From assembly GCF_030413595.1 (NCBI RefSeq), contig NZ_CP129238.1, positions 2,170,001 to 2,234,000 of the forward strand: a DNA stretch of 64,000 nucleotides. The letters run 5' to 3'. The stretch comes from Planococcus liqunii. GTDB lineage: Bacteria; Bacillota; Bacilli; Bacillales_A; Planococcaceae. This document shows positions 35,639 through 44,623 of this stretch, one piece after another. Within the stretch, counting starts at the first letter, position 1, and every line of letters begins with the position of its first letter. The notes under the pieces are model-generated. The model made no database searches. It saw only the letters and a list, made by a program, of their open reading frames with translations, and had not been told where the DNA came from. Made by a program: the position numbers and the translations under genes.

Positions 35639-36457
35639 TTAACGGCTAGCCATCCATTCCGGTTTGCCGAAGCCTTCAAAATCGGAATCGATCAATGCTT
35701 CAAATTCCGGCGATTCCACAATTTCCACTAAGTCTTTTGACAGCTGTGTATCTTTGTTTTCCGTTTTCACCGCGACCAAGTTGCGGTATTGGTCTGGCAT
35801 ATTTTCAAGTACCAGTGCATCCAGCAAGTTCATGTCAGCTGCCAACGCAAAGTTTCCTGGCACGGCTGATAAATCAGAGCTTTCCACTGCACGCGGCAAG
35901 CCGCCTGCTTCGATCGGCTGGAACACAAGGTTTTTCGGGTTTTCCTGGATGTCTTTTTCTGAAACCGTCAATTCTTCCGCTGCCGGATCAAGTGTGATCA
36001 AGTTGTTGTCCTGCAAGACCAGGAATGTGCGGGCTGCGTTTACCGGGTCGTTCGGAATTGCAATCGTCGCTCCGTCTTTGATATCTTCCAGTGAGTCAAA
36101 GACATTCGAGTAAATGCCCATTGGCGCTGTCGGCACCGTAATCAGGCCGGTCAAGTCCATGCCGTTTTCTTTTGAGAAGTTTTCAAGGTACACCGAGTGC
36201 TGGAACAAGTTGGCATCGAGGTCGCCGTTGTCCAAAGCGTTGTTTGGCTGGATGTAGTCGCTGAATTCCACGATTTCCACTTTATAGCCTTTTTCTTCAA
36301 GCGCCGGTTTAAACGCTTCGTTCAGCATGTCGCTGTATGGACCGGCGGTGCCACCCAGTTTGATGGATTTCGAGTCGGCGCTGGATTCTTCTTCACCGCA
36401 AGCAGCGAGCAAAGTCAGTAAAACAAGTAGGATTGCTGGCAATAAAAATTTCTTCAT
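35639..36457 (-). CDS. metQ: Methionine-binding lipoprotein MetQ
   Basis: 272 residues. Lipobox L-L-A-A-C-G near residue 20, then the NlpA/MetQ fold: G-G-T-A-G-P-Y-S-D, D-Y-I-Q-P-N-N-A-L-D-N-G-D-L-D-A-N, P-N-D-P-V-N-A-A-R. It captures methionine (and often D-Met) for MetNI. ATG 36457 is 20 bp after metI. It belongs to the metN-metI-metQ operon under the SAM riboswitch. Confidence 0.92.
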   Translation of the reverse strand: MKKFLLPAILLVLLTLLAACGEEESSADSKSIKLGGTAGPYSDMLNEAFKPALEEKGYKVEIVEFSDYIQPNNALDNGDLDANLFQHSVYLENFSKENGMDLTGLITVPTAPMGIYSNVFDSLEDIKDGATIAIPNDPVNAARTFLVLQDNNLITLDPAAEELTVSEKDIQENPKNLVFQPIEAGGLPRAVESSDLSAVPGNFALAADMNLLDALVLENMPDQYRNLVAVKTENKDTQLSKDLVEIVESPEFEALIDSDFEGFGKPEWMASR

Positions 36458-36476
36458 GTGAGTTTCTCTCCCTTTT

Positions 36477-37148
36477 TTATCGTTTGTCTATTGCTTTTGA
36501 CGTCCAGTCACCCAATTGCTGAAGGATTTGGACGAGAACAATTAAAATGACGACGGTGACGATCATGATTGTATTGTCGTAGCGGTAATAGCCGAAGCGG
36601 ATCGCCAAGTCGCCGATGCCGCCGCCTCCGACGACGCCAGCCATCGCGGAATACGCAACGAGTGAAATGATGGTGATTGTAATCCCTTGGACAATGCCGG
36701 CTTTCGCTTCCGGCAGCAGCACGTCTTTGATGATCATCCACGGGGTGGCTCCACAAGCAACGGCCGCTTCAATGACCCCTTTATCAATTTCACGCAGCGA
36801 AGTTTCAACGATGCGGGCGAAGAACGGAATCGCCGCAACCGACAACGACACGCTGGCTGCTGCCGGCCCGATGGTCGAATCCACCAACATCTTTGTCAAT
36901 GGAATCAATGCCACCAGCAAGATGATAAACGGAATCGAGCGGATCATGTTGACCACAAAACCCAATACCGATTTCACAAAACGGTTTTGCAAAAACAAGC
37001 CTTTGTCGGTGACAAACAACACGATGCCAAGCGGCAAGCCGATGACAATGGCAATCGCGAGCGAGACGCCGATCATATACAAGGTTTCGCCGAACGCTTT
37101 CGAGATGTCCGGCCACAATTCCATCATATGCTGAAAATCAAATCCCAT
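36477..37148 (-). CDS. metI: Methionine ABC transporter permease MetI
   Basis: 223 residues, five membrane helices and the ABC permease loop E-A-A-V-A-C-G-A-T-P-W. The C-terminal Y-Y-R-Y-D-N-T-I-M-I-V-T-V is typical of MetI. It forms the channel with MetN. Its start (37148) overlaps the end of metN by eleven bases, implying translational coupling. Confidence 0.92.
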   Translation of the reverse strand: MGFDFQHMMELWPDISKAFGETLYMIGVSLAIAIVIGLPLGIVLFVTDKGLFLQNRFVKSVLGFVVNMIRSIPFIILLVALIPLTKMLVDSTIGPAAASVSLSVAAIPFFARIVETSLREIDKGVIEAAVACGATPWMIIKDVLLPEAKAGIVQGITITIISLVAYSAMAGVVGGGGIGDLAIRFGYYRYDNTIMIVTVVILIVLVQILQQLGDWTSKAIDKR

Positions 37149-38151
37149 TTGAAATCACCTCCACAGTTGCTCCCCGGCCTTCCATATAAGTGATGGCGCG
37201 GTGGATATTGTCCGGTCTTCCTTGAATTTCCATCAGGAACAAGCCAAGCGGCTTTTCCTGGATGTACTCGATTGAACCATGAAGGAAATTGCCTTTGACA
37301 TCGAAATGCTGCACCGTATCGGTGATGATGCCTTCTCCGGCAACGGCGCCTTTGAACTGCACTTTGATGACGCTGCCGGTGCAGGCTGCCAGAATCGGCT
37401 GCGGCACATCGAACGACACGACTGAAGAGATGAATTCCTTTGTGAGTTCTGCTTTCGGATCCGAAAACAAATCGTAAACGCCGCCTTCTTCAATGACCCG
37501 GCCGTCCTGCATGACCGCCATGCGGTCGCAGATTTCCTTGACGACATTCATCTCGTGGGTGATGAGAACGATCGTGATATTCAGTTCACGGTTGATCCTT
37601 TTCAACAGCCGCAAAATGGAAAGCGTCGTATTCGGGTCGAGTGCGGACGTCGCTTCGTCACACAGGAGTACCGATGGATTGTTCGCCAGCGCCCGGGCAA
37701 TGCCGACACGCTGCTTTTGCCCGCCGCTCAGTTGCGCGGGATAGACGTCCCGTTTATCGGTCAAGCCGACCATCTCGAGCAGTTCGTCGACCCGTTTGGC
37801 GATCTGGTCTTTTGGCAGTTTCGCCGCTTTCAAAGCGAAGCCGACATTTTCCCCGACCGTCTTTTGGCTGATCAAGTAGAAATGCTGAAAAATCATGCCG
37901 ATTTTCAACCTTGCCTGGCGCAGCCCTTCGCCTTTCAGCTGGGTGAGGTCAAGGCCGTCCACTTTGATTTCGCCGCTTGTCGGACGCTCCAGCAAGTTCA
38001 TGCAGCGGAGCAGCGAGCTTTTCCCGGCTCCTGAGTAGCCGACGATGCCGAACACTTCTCCTTCGTTCACGGTCAGAGAGACATTGTCCACGCCGGTAAC
38101 GGTGCCTTTTTTTGTTTTGTAGTCCTTCGTAAGATTCGTGATGCTGATCAT
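37138..38151 (-). CDS. metN: Methionine ABC transporter ATPase MetN
   Basis: 337 residues. ABC ATPase domain with Walker A G-Y-S-G-A-G-K-S-S, signature L-S-G-G-Q-K-Q-R and Walker B L-L-C-D-E-A-T-S-A-L-D. The C-terminal NIL/ACT-like regulatory domain (about 260-337) binds methionine and gives trans-inhibition. ATG 38151 is behind AAGGAGG; an upstream in-frame start lies inside the riboswitch terminator and is rejected. Confidence 0.92.
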   Translation of the reverse strand: MISITNLTKDYKTKKGTVTGVDNVSLTVNEGEVFGIVGYSGAGKSSLLRCMNLLERPTSGEIKVDGLDLTQLKGEGLRQARLKIGMIFQHFYLISQKTVGENVGFALKAAKLPKDQIAKRVDELLEMVGLTDKRDVYPAQLSGGQKQRVGIARALANNPSVLLCDEATSALDPNTTLSILRLLKRINRELNITIVLITHEMNVVKEICDRMAVMQDGRVIEEGGVYDLFSDPKAELTKEFISSVVSFDVPQPILAACTGSVIKVQFKGAVAGEGIITDTVQHFDVKGNFLHGSIEYIQEKPLGLFLMEIQGRPDNIHRAITYMEGRGATVEVISNGI

Positions 38152-38177
38152 GGTGGGGTCCCTCCTTTTTTGGCCAT

Positions 38178-38209
38178 TAAAAAATGCCTCTTTCATTTAG
38201 AAAGAAGCA
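38178..38209 (-). terminator. SAM-riboswitch expression-platform terminator
   Basis: Minus-strand hairpin (arms 38209-38200 and 38194-38185) is followed by TTTTTT. It ends transcription before metN when SAM is bound. Confidence 0.85.
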
Positions 38210-38214
38210 CCATA

Positions 38215-38330
38215 ACGGAATAGGTTTATCTCTCAGAATGAAATCATTCTGCAGGAATTAGCACCTTACAGATCACTCTGTAGGTTGCTGGACGTCATCG
38301 GGCCTGTCCCTCAGTCTCTCTTGATAATGT
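38215..38330 (-). ncRNA. SAM-I riboswitch (S-box) upstream of metN
   Basis: The minus strand carries the S-box core in order: TTATCAAGAGAG, GAGGGACAGGCCC, GATGA, CAGCAACC, AAGGTGCTAATTCC and GCAG. A P1 closing arm (AGAGATAA) follows. Binding of S-adenosylmethionine should stabilise the aptamer and the downstream terminator, turning off metNIQ and the dehydrogenase gene when methionine is ample. Confidence 0.95.
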
Positions 38331-38435
38331 TCCTTATGTAATTGGTTTTAACTTGGTTCTAATAGTAGTCAACATTTTGGCTGCTGTCAAACCTTTTTTT
38401 GAAAAGGTTCAATTATTGAATTTCATTATATATTA

Positions 38436-39449
38436 TTACAGGGACATTTCTTCATCAACCCGGTCAATCACGACAAACGGCATCGAGCCGTCAAAATAAA
38501 AGCCGTAATCCTCGTCTTCTGCGGTCTGGATCGCTGAAGGAATTTCCATTTCCATCAGTATTTGCTTCACTTCTGCCATTACCAGCAAAAACGTTTCTTC
38601 GGGAACCCCGGTAACCACATGGGTGAATAAAAAATAGTCTTTCAAAGCTAAAGGCGTTGCGGCTTGCCCTCTCCGGGTCTTCATCAACAGGTAGCGAAGC
38701 AGATTCGCCTGTACCGGCGCTAATTTCTCGGAAATACCGTTGTAAGTCAAGACGGCGCCGAATTTATTGAACTTCAGCGAAATGACATCCTGCATCGGCG
38801 CTTCGACGCTTTCTTCTTTCGAACAAAGCACGGAGCCAAACGGTGTGGTAATGCGGTAAGCCTGGCTCTTCAGCATACCATCGTTGTAGCAAAGCTGGGT
38901 GGACAGCGAAGTGGCATGCTCGGCGCTGGCCATAAAATCCATGGCTGTCACTTCGCCCCGGATTGCCGGATGAAGCGCGCAATTAGCAATATACAAGACG
39001 GCACGGCTGATTTGCTCCGCATTCATCAGGAAACGCTCATCGGTATAAAAAGTCTGGCTGTTCAGCGCTTGCTGGAGAAACGCCGCCGCATCAAAGAAAG
39101 CTCCTGAACGGTAAGCCAAAAATCCCAAACGGTAAGCGGCAATCGGGTTTTGCGAGTCATAGGAAAGAACTTTTTTCAGGACTTTCTCGGAATCTTCGTA
39201 AATGGTGCGGTCACTGCCAGAAACAGCTGCGCCGTAGCGCAATAGGTAAGACACCAACTTTTTCTTGATGAAGGTGTAATATTCCCGGTAATCTTCATCC
39301 TCTTGCACTAGCGCTTCTAATTGACGGTGCATAGCCTCATATACTTCTATTTTAGAATAGCTTAAACTGCCGAGCCTCGTTTCACCGAGGCCCAGCAGTT
39401 CTTGCTCTAATTCTTCTAGTTCTTCTAAACTGATTCCCTGAAAGCTCAT
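38436..39449 (-). CDS. Soluble TPR-like protein, function unknown
   Basis: 337 residues, no signal or membrane segment. Helical throughout, with a tetratricopeptide-like part (about 85-150: Y-R-L-G-F-L-A-Y-R-S-G-A-F-F-D-A-A-A-F-L-Q-Q). The C-terminal half (about 200-337) is mixed alpha/beta and might hold a winged-helix-like fold. ATG 39449 is behind AGGAGG. It stands alone between the S-box operon and the LLM gene. No family name can be given with confidence. Confidence 0.6.
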   Translation of the reverse strand: MSFQGISLEELEELEQELLGLGETRLGSLSYSKIEVYEAMHRQLEALVQEDEDYREYYTFIKKKLVSYLLRYGAAVSGSDRTIYEDSEKVLKKVLSYDSQNPIAAYRLGFLAYRSGAFFDAAAFLQQALNSQTFYTDERFLMNAEQISRAVLYIANCALHPAIRGEVTAMDFMASAEHATSLSTQLCYNDGMLKSQAYRITTPFGSVLCSKEESVEAPMQDVISLKFNKFGAVLTYNGISEKLAPVQANLLRYLLMKTRRGQAATPLALKDYFLFTHVVTGVPEETFLLVMAEVKQILMEMEIPSAIQTAEDEDYGFYFDGSMPFVVIDRVDEEMSL

Positions 39450-39683
39450 GACGTTCCTCCTGAACAAAACTAATCGACTCAAAATTAACAAAAAACCTCT
39501 ATATAAAATAATATTATGATTTAATAAAAAATAAAATAAGATAAATTTTACATTTTTAATAAACTTGCATCGTTTTTTATGATACCAATGCTAAGAAAGA
39601 TTAACAATAGGGCAAAAGATAATTTTATTGTAAAAGAATTTTTTAAGTTTTTCAAAAATATGTCTTTTTCCCTACGAAATCAA

Positions 39684-39723
39684 AAGCAGCCCTAGCTTTC
39701 CGTTTTGGAAGCTGGGGCTGCTT
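39684..39723 (-). terminator. Terminator of the LLM oxidoreductase gene
   Basis: Arms 39684-39701 and 39707-39723 pair with two mismatches; the minus strand continues into a T-rich run. The stretch 39480-39660 is AT-rich and holds no gene. Confidence 0.75.
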
Positions 39724-39764
39724 ATAGCGATAGTCTTTGGATCGTCAAAGATTTTGACTTCATT

Positions 39765-40841
39765 CTAGACCGGTGCCACCATACGGCCGATTTCTTTCCC
39801 AAGAATCGGCACTACTTGAGCAGCCAGCATTTCGATGTTTTCCTGCACCTTGCCGAACGGTATGCCGCCAATATCCATTTGGGCCATAAAGCGCCTGTGG
39901 CCGAACAATTCCTGCTGCCGGATTATTTTCTTTGCAACGTGTTCCGGGCTCCCGACAAACAAAGCGGTTTCCGGACCCGCTAACTGTTCAAAATCATTCC
40001 GTGTCATTCGCGAACTCATTCCGCGCTGGCGATTGACGTAGTTCCAGTAGTTGGCATAGTACGGATAAAACTCCTCTTTCGCTTGCTCTGTAGTTTTTGC
40101 CAGATAAGCGTGGCCGGTCACTCCGACTTGCAGCGATGCGGGCGAATGGCCCGCTTCGATTCCCGCCTGCCGATAGATATCGACAAGCGGCTTAAACCGT
40201 ATGGGATCGCCTCCAAGAATAGCAAGCGCCATTCCGACGCCCATGCGTCCGGCGCGGGCTGCACTTTCAGGCGTTCCGCCAACCCCAATCCAGATGGGAA
40301 GTTTGCTTTGCAATGGCCGGGGCGCAATTTCCGCGTGGTCTATTGGTGATCGGAATTTACCTTTCCACGAAACAATGTCGCTGTCGTTCAGCTTCATTAT
40401 TAACTCCATATGTTCACTAAAGAGCTCATTATAGTCTTTCACGCTGTATCCAAACAGAGGAAACGATTCAATGAAAGCTCCTCGGCCAGCCAAAATCTCA
40501 GCACGGCCGCCGGAAACCAAATCCAAAGTTGCAAAGTCTTCGTACAACCGGACCGGATCAAGTGTACTCAAGACACTGGTTGCACTTGTCAAGCGGATTT
40601 GTTCGGTCGCTTGGGCAATTGCAGCCAGCACGACCGCAGGCGAAGAAACCGCGTAATCCAGGCGGTGATGCTCACCTACCCCGAAGATATCGAGGCCAGC
40701 CCGGTCCGCCAGTTTTCCCGCTTCTATAATTTCGTCCATCCGCTGTTTGGGGCTGATCATTTCTCCTGTCAGGGGATTCGGTCCGATATCCGCTAACGTG
40801 TAGATTCCGACTTCAAAGCCTTGTTGTTTTAATTTAGCCAC
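39765..40841 (-). CDS. LLM-class flavin-dependent oxidoreductase
   Basis: 358 residues, bacterial-luciferase-like TIM barrel. It carries the motifs G-V-G-E-H-H-R-L-D-Y, L-T-S-A-T-S-V-L-S, L-D-L-V-S-G-G-R-A-E-I and a flavin-phosphate region near W-I-G-V-G-G-T-P-E-S. It uses FMNH2 and oxygen on an unknown small molecule. Start is GTG 40841 behind AAGGAG. A near-perfect SigA promoter with a palindrome covering the start region lies just upstream. Confidence 0.82.
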   Translation of the reverse strand: MAKLKQQGFEVGIYTLADIGPNPLTGEMISPKQRMDEIIEAGKLADRAGLDIFGVGEHHRLDYAVSSPAVVLAAIAQATEQIRLTSATSVLSTLDPVRLYEDFATLDLVSGGRAEILAGRGAFIESFPLFGYSVKDYNELFSEHMELIMKLNDSDIVSWKGKFRSPIDHAEIAPRPLQSKLPIWIGVGGTPESAARAGRMGVGMALAILGGDPIRFKPLVDIYRQAGIEAGHSPASLQVGVTGHAYLAKTTEQAKEEFYPYYANYWNYVNRQRGMSSRMTRNDFEQLAGPETALFVGSPEHVAKKIIRQQELFGHRRFMAQMDIGGIPFGKVQENIEMLAAQVVPILGKEIGRMVAPV

Positions 40842-40886
40842 TTAATTCGCTCCTTCTTACGCTGCCGTCCGCAACGGCAAATTATT

Positions 40887-40933
40887 AGTTACTTTATGTA
40901 ACTTACTATAGTATGATTATCTGACTATGTCAA
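40887..40933 (-). promoter_or_regulatory. SigA promoter with palindromic operator for the LLM gene
   Basis: Minus strand: TTGACA (40933-40928), 17-bp spacer, TATAGT (40910-40905), then the palindrome AGTTACATAAAGTAACT (40903-40887) right after the -10. A repressor, of HxlR or MarR type by the look of the site, would block transcription there; no such gene is adjacent. Confidence 0.65.
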
Positions 40934-41033
40934 ACCTTCGTCTTGCGGAACCAGTTTTTGTGCCGTTTTCCATTTTTTTTAGACACAACTGCAACACAAC
41001 TTTTTAAAAAAGTTCTGCTAAAATCTGATTGAA

Positions 41034-41060
41034 TGAAACTTTTGCCGCGTTCCATACGTA
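41034..41060 (+). promoter_or_regulatory. Possible ECF-type promoter for the Bax-inhibitor gene
   Basis: TGAAAC (41034-41039), 17-bp spacer, CGTA (41057-41060), about 113 bp before the start. The spacer is one base longer than the SigW-type ideal, so this is a weaker call than the site at 8021. Confidence 0.35.
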
Positions 41061-41173
41061 ACAACAACAAAGAAACATTTTCAACGATTTGAAATTAAAT
41101 TTATTCAGGTTTGATTCCCTGGAATTTAAGGAATACTATGAACCTGTTTTTAAAATTAAAGGAGACGATTGAT

Positions 41174-41908
41174 GTGAGAAGTGGAAACCCGAGTTTAAAA
41201 GATGAAGTATTTGAAAAAGGCGGTTACACCAATTCTGGCCGCACGATGACCATTCAAGGAACGGTCAATAAGACCTTTATATTATTGCTTTTGGTATTAG
41301 CGACAGCGGTCTATTCCTGGAATCAGTACTTGAGCAATCCTGAAACCATCCTGCCCTTGATCCTGGTCGGCGGCATCGGCGGCTTTGTCGTCGCGATGGT
41401 TACGATTTTCATGCCGAAAGCGGCACCGTTTACAGCTCCGCTTTATGCATTGCTGGAAGGCTTGTTCATCGGGGCGATTTCCGCCCAGTACGAAGTGCAA
41501 TACGGCGGCATCGTGTTCCAGGCCGTTCTGTTGACCATTGGGGTGCTTTTGAGTTTACTGCTTGCGTATAAGTCGGGATTCATCAAAGTAACGCAGAACT
41601 TCCGCTTGGGCGTAGTGGCTGCAACCGGCGCAATCTTCGTTGTGTATCTGATCTCGTTTGTCGGCAGCTTTTTCGGTTTTAACATCCCGCATTTGCACGA
41701 ATCGACGCCGCTTGGCATTATCATCAGCATCGTCATTGTCATCATTGCCGCTTTGAATTTGGTGCTGGACTTCGATTACATCGAAAAGGCTTCCGAAAAA
41801 CGCGTGCCAAAGTATTTCGAATGGTACGGAGCATTTGGCCTGCTGGTAACACTGGTTTGGCTGTATCTTGAAATTCTTCGTCTGCTTGCTAAATTGCGCG
41901 ACAGATAA
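41174..41908 (+). CDS. Bax inhibitor-1/YccA family membrane protein
   Basis: 244 residues, about seven membrane helices. The N-terminus N-P-S-L-K-D-E-V-F and T-M-T-I-Q-G-T-V-N-K-T are hallmarks of the long YccA/BI-1-like group, and the acidic D-F-D-Y-I-E near residue 200 matches the pH-sensing diaspartate region. GTG 41174 has AAAGGAG nine bases upstream; longer in-frame versions have no site. Calcium-leak or membrane-stress roles are known for relatives. Confidence 0.8.
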   Translation: MRSGNPSLKDEVFEKGGYTNSGRTMTIQGTVNKTFILLLLVLATAVYSWNQYLSNPETILPLILVGGIGGFVVAMVTIFMPKAAPFTAPLYALLEGLFIGAISAQYEVQYGGIVFQAVLLTIGVLLSLLLAYKSGFIKVTQNFRLGVVAATGAIFVVYLISFVGSFFGFNIPHLHESTPLGIIISIVIVIIAALNLVLDFDYIEKASEKRVPKYFEWYGAFGLLVTLVWLYLEILRLLAKLRDR

Positions 41909-41921
41909 AACAGCGGATAAC

Positions 41922-41966
41922 AAAACAGCCGACTTCCCTCGTTTCAAAGAGGAAGTCGGCTGTTTT
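41922..41966 (+). terminator. Terminator of the Bax-inhibitor gene
   Basis: 18-bp arms (41922-41940, 41949-41966) with one bulged base; a T-run follows. Confidence 0.85.
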
Positions 41967-42079
41967 TATTTTCTCTAAAAAAAGCAGCGCTTTAAAAGTA
42001 AATCCAAAACTTTGGTCCGCTCGCTCCAGTAGCGGCATCCAACGCCTAACAAGCCAAGTTGAACTGCCATTTTGCCTAT

Positions 42080-43042
42080 TCAGTTTCTTCCTTCAAGCAG
42101 TTGCCTAGCCTCGTCGAGAGAAGGGATTGCCGGAATCGCCCCTTTTTTAGTGGTCCCCAAAGCCGCGACCGCATTGGCGAATAAAATCATTGCTTCCAGT
42201 TCTTCAGTTTTTATTGCCTCCCACGAAACATCTTTCTGAAGAAATTGATGCAAAAAAGCACCGAAGAACAGATCGCCTGCTCCTGTGGTATCGATTGTAC
42301 CCACTTGAAATCCGGTCATGTGTCCCGTACCTTTTCCAAATCGGTAGAAACAGCCATTGACACCCAACGTAACTAAGACAACTTTCAATTCGAACTTCTC
42401 AAACAAAAATTGGGATCCTTCTTCCAGATCACGAATGCCCGTAGTAAATTCCAATTCTTCATCAGATAGTTTCAAAACATCCGCATACTGCATGCCTTCA
42501 AGAATCGTTTCTTTTGCCTGGCTTAAACTTTCCCAGAGCGCCGGACGCAGGTTCGGATCAAATGAAATTAAAACATCTTTCTCTTTTGCCGCATGCAGTG
42601 CCTTTAATGTGGCCGTCTTGGCCGGTTCATGTGTCATCGAAAGCGAACCGAAATGAAAGATCTTTGCCTGTTGCACCAATTCAACATCAACTTCCTGTTC
42701 CTGCAGCATGATGTCAGCTCCGGGAGAACGGTAGAATTGGAAAGAACGGTCACCGTCTTCCTTCAGATGCACAAACGCCAAAGTGGTATTTACATCTTTT
42801 GAATAGATTAAGCCTTGCGTATCAATTCTATTTTTCTGGAGCGTCTCCCTTAAAAAAGAGCCGAATTGGTCATTTCCCACTTTTCCTATAAATGCGGTCG
42901 TTGTATTGAATTTGGCCAGCGTGGCAAGAACATTCGCGGGTGCTCCGCCAGGGTTCGATTCAAACAAGGCATTTCCATTTGCCGACTTTCCAGCTGGTGT
43001 AAAATCGATCAGGAGTTCACCAAGTGCGACGACGTCCACCAT
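42080..43042 (-). CDS. scrK: Fructokinase, PfkB/ribokinase family
   Basis: 320 residues. PfkB signature 1 (N-P-G-G-A-P-A-N-V-L-A near residue 35, G-K-V-G-N-D-Q-F-G) and signature 2 with catalytic Asp in D-T-T-G-A-G-D-L-F-F-G-A. It phosphorylates the fructose released by sucrose-6-phosphate hydrolase. ATG 43042 is behind AAAGGGGG. It follows scrB after 126 bp that include a hairpin. Confidence 0.85.
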   Translation of the reverse strand: MVDVVALGELLIDFTPAGKSANGNALFESNPGGAPANVLATLAKFNTTTAFIGKVGNDQFGSFLRETLQKNRIDTQGLIYSKDVNTTLAFVHLKEDGDRSFQFYRSPGADIMLQEQEVDVELVQQAKIFHFGSLSMTHEPAKTATLKALHAAKEKDVLISFDPNLRPALWESLSQAKETILEGMQYADVLKLSDEELEFTTGIRDLEEGSQFLFEKFELKVVLVTLGVNGCFYRFGKGTGHMTGFQVGTIDTTGAGDLFFGAFLHQFLQKDVSWEAIKTEELEAMILFANAVAALGTTKKGAIPAIPSLDEARQLLEGRN

Positions 43043-43130
43043 ATTCCATTCCCCCTTTAGTCTATGCTGCATAAATGGTGAGTAAACCGAATAAGGAAAC
43101 CCGCTTTTTCGCGGTTCCAGCTTCTTTACA

Positions 43131-43165
43131 AAGCCACCGGCCGAAATTGCTTCGGCCAGTGGCTT
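43131..43165 (-). terminator. Hairpin between scrB and scrK
   Basis: 15-bp arms with one mismatch (43131-43145, 43151-43165), no long T-run. It may attenuate scrK relative to scrB or protect the 3' end. Confidence 0.6.
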
Positions 43166-43168
43166 GTG

Positions 43169-44623
43169 TTACAACTCTTTCGGATTGCGCAAATCCCACT
43201 TTTCAAGCGTTGCATCAACCCGCCCATCTGCAGTGATGAATACATCTACATCATTTGCTTCAGCAAAGAACCGGGCCGTAAACACTTCCTCTCCTCCATT
43301 GACAAACAACTCAATCGAGCTGGTGTCGAGGAAGATATGAAGATCTTCAAGCTTATCCAAAAAGCAGCTGCGGCTTTCAATCTTGCCATCGATGAACCGC
43401 TTTCTCTCTAAGGTCAAGCGCTTCATATGCTGAATATAGACGATTGACAAGTTTTTTCGGATTTCGATTTTTACTGTGTCGGCGAGATTTTGGTGGAAAC
43501 AGGCTTTGATTTCACTGACTGTCCCGGCCAGTTCTGGCCAAGTTTTTGTTTCATCTTCGATGCTTGTTTTGCACTGGAACCCATTCGCCTCCCGCAGCTT
43601 TTGGAGTTCTTGCACCGGCTTTTGAATAATCCGGTTGTTTTTCAGTTCGATTTCCCGGGGGATCGTCAAGGCATGCACCCAGCCTTTTTCAATGGTTGGC
43701 TGGTGGGATTCCTGTTCGTCTGTAATTCCCATCCAGCCCAGCATGATTCTTCTCCCCAGCTGATCTTGAAACGTTTGGGGGGCATAGAAATCAAACCCAC
43801 GGTCCAGTTCGATAAATTCGCCGTGTGGAAACTCAGTGGTTCCGACTTTCCATTTCCCTACAAAGTATCCTGACTGGAACACATTGTGGTAAAAGCTTTC
43901 TTTTGCCTCCAATCCTTGAGGCGACACGATCAAAATGTCGTTTCCATCCAGTTCAAAAAAATCGGGACACTCCCACATATAGCCGAAATCAATCAATCCG
44001 TTAAGCCGGTTCCCAGCAAGCGTTCCTTTTAACTCCCATTCCTTCAAATCGGATGAAGCAAACAGGACAACGGCACCTTCTTGAGAAAAGGTTTGCGCAC
44101 CTATAACCATGTACCAGACGCCATCTCGTTTCCAAACTTTCGGGTCCCGGAAATGGGACGTGTATCCTTCCGGTAGCAGAACCACAGGGCCTTTTTTCTC
44201 AAAAATAAACCCGTTGTGGGAAACAGCCATACATTGATATGTTTCAAGTATATTGTTGTCATGTCCAACGTTCCCGCTGTAGAACAGCACCATGTCTCCA
44301 TCAACTTCAACAGCACTTCCGGAAAAACATCCGTCTCTTTCATACCACTCACTCGGAACGAGTGATGGCGGGTGTTCTTGCCAATAGATGAGATCTTGGG
44401 ATGTGCAGTGTCCCCAGCATTTAGCTCCGTGTACAGTCCCAAACGGATTCCACTGGAAAAACACATGATAAGTGCCTTTATACTGGATGAGTCCATTCGG
44501 GTCATTCAGCAGACCGACCGCGGGCATTAAGTGGTATTGCAGCCGGTGCGGATCAATGTGGTTGTCTTTTTGGTAAGTTTCTAGTGTGTGATTCAACCTT
44601 TCAAACCAGTTTATAGTATTCAT
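43169..44623 (-). CDS. scrB: Sucrose-6-phosphate hydrolase, GH32
   Basis: 484 residues, five-bladed propeller plus beta-sandwich. The nucleophile Asp41 is in L-L-N-D-P-N-G, the transition-state Asp in F-R-D-P-K-V and the acid/base Glu in W-E-C-P-D-F-F. The intracellular form (no signal peptide) splits sucrose-6-phosphate to glucose-6-phosphate and fructose. ATG 44623 is behind TGGGAG. No sucrose PTS gene is beside it, so the transporter is elsewhere. Confidence 0.9.
   Translation of the reverse strand: MNTINWFERLNHTLETYQKDNHIDPHRLQYHLMPAVGLLNDPNGLIQYKGTYHVFFQWNPFGTVHGAKCWGHCTSQDLIYWQEHPPSLVPSEWYERDGCFSGSAVEVDGDMVLFYSGNVGHDNNILETYQCMAVSHNGFIFEKKGPVVLLPEGYTSHFRDPKVWKRDGVWYMVIGAQTFSQEGAVVLFASSDLKEWELKGTLAGNRLNGLIDFGYMWECPDFFELDGNDILIVSPQGLEAKESFYHNVFQSGYFVGKWKVGTTEFPHGEFIELDRGFDFYAPQTFQDQLGRRIMLGWMGITDEQESHQPTIEKGWVHALTIPREIELKNNRIIQKPVQELQKLREANGFQCKTSIEDETKTWPELAGTVSEIKACFHQNLADTVKIEIRKNLSIVYIQHMKRLTLERKRFIDGKIESRSCFLDKLEDLHIFLDTSSIELFVNGGEEVFTARFFAEANDVDVFITADGRVDATLEKWDLRNPKEL

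Noticed and set aside
34721..35731. 336-codon open frame on the plus strand opposite the GldA-type gene
   Set aside because: It lies antisense to a well-supported dehydrogenase, has no ribosome site and reads with no family pattern; it arises from codon bias of the real gene.
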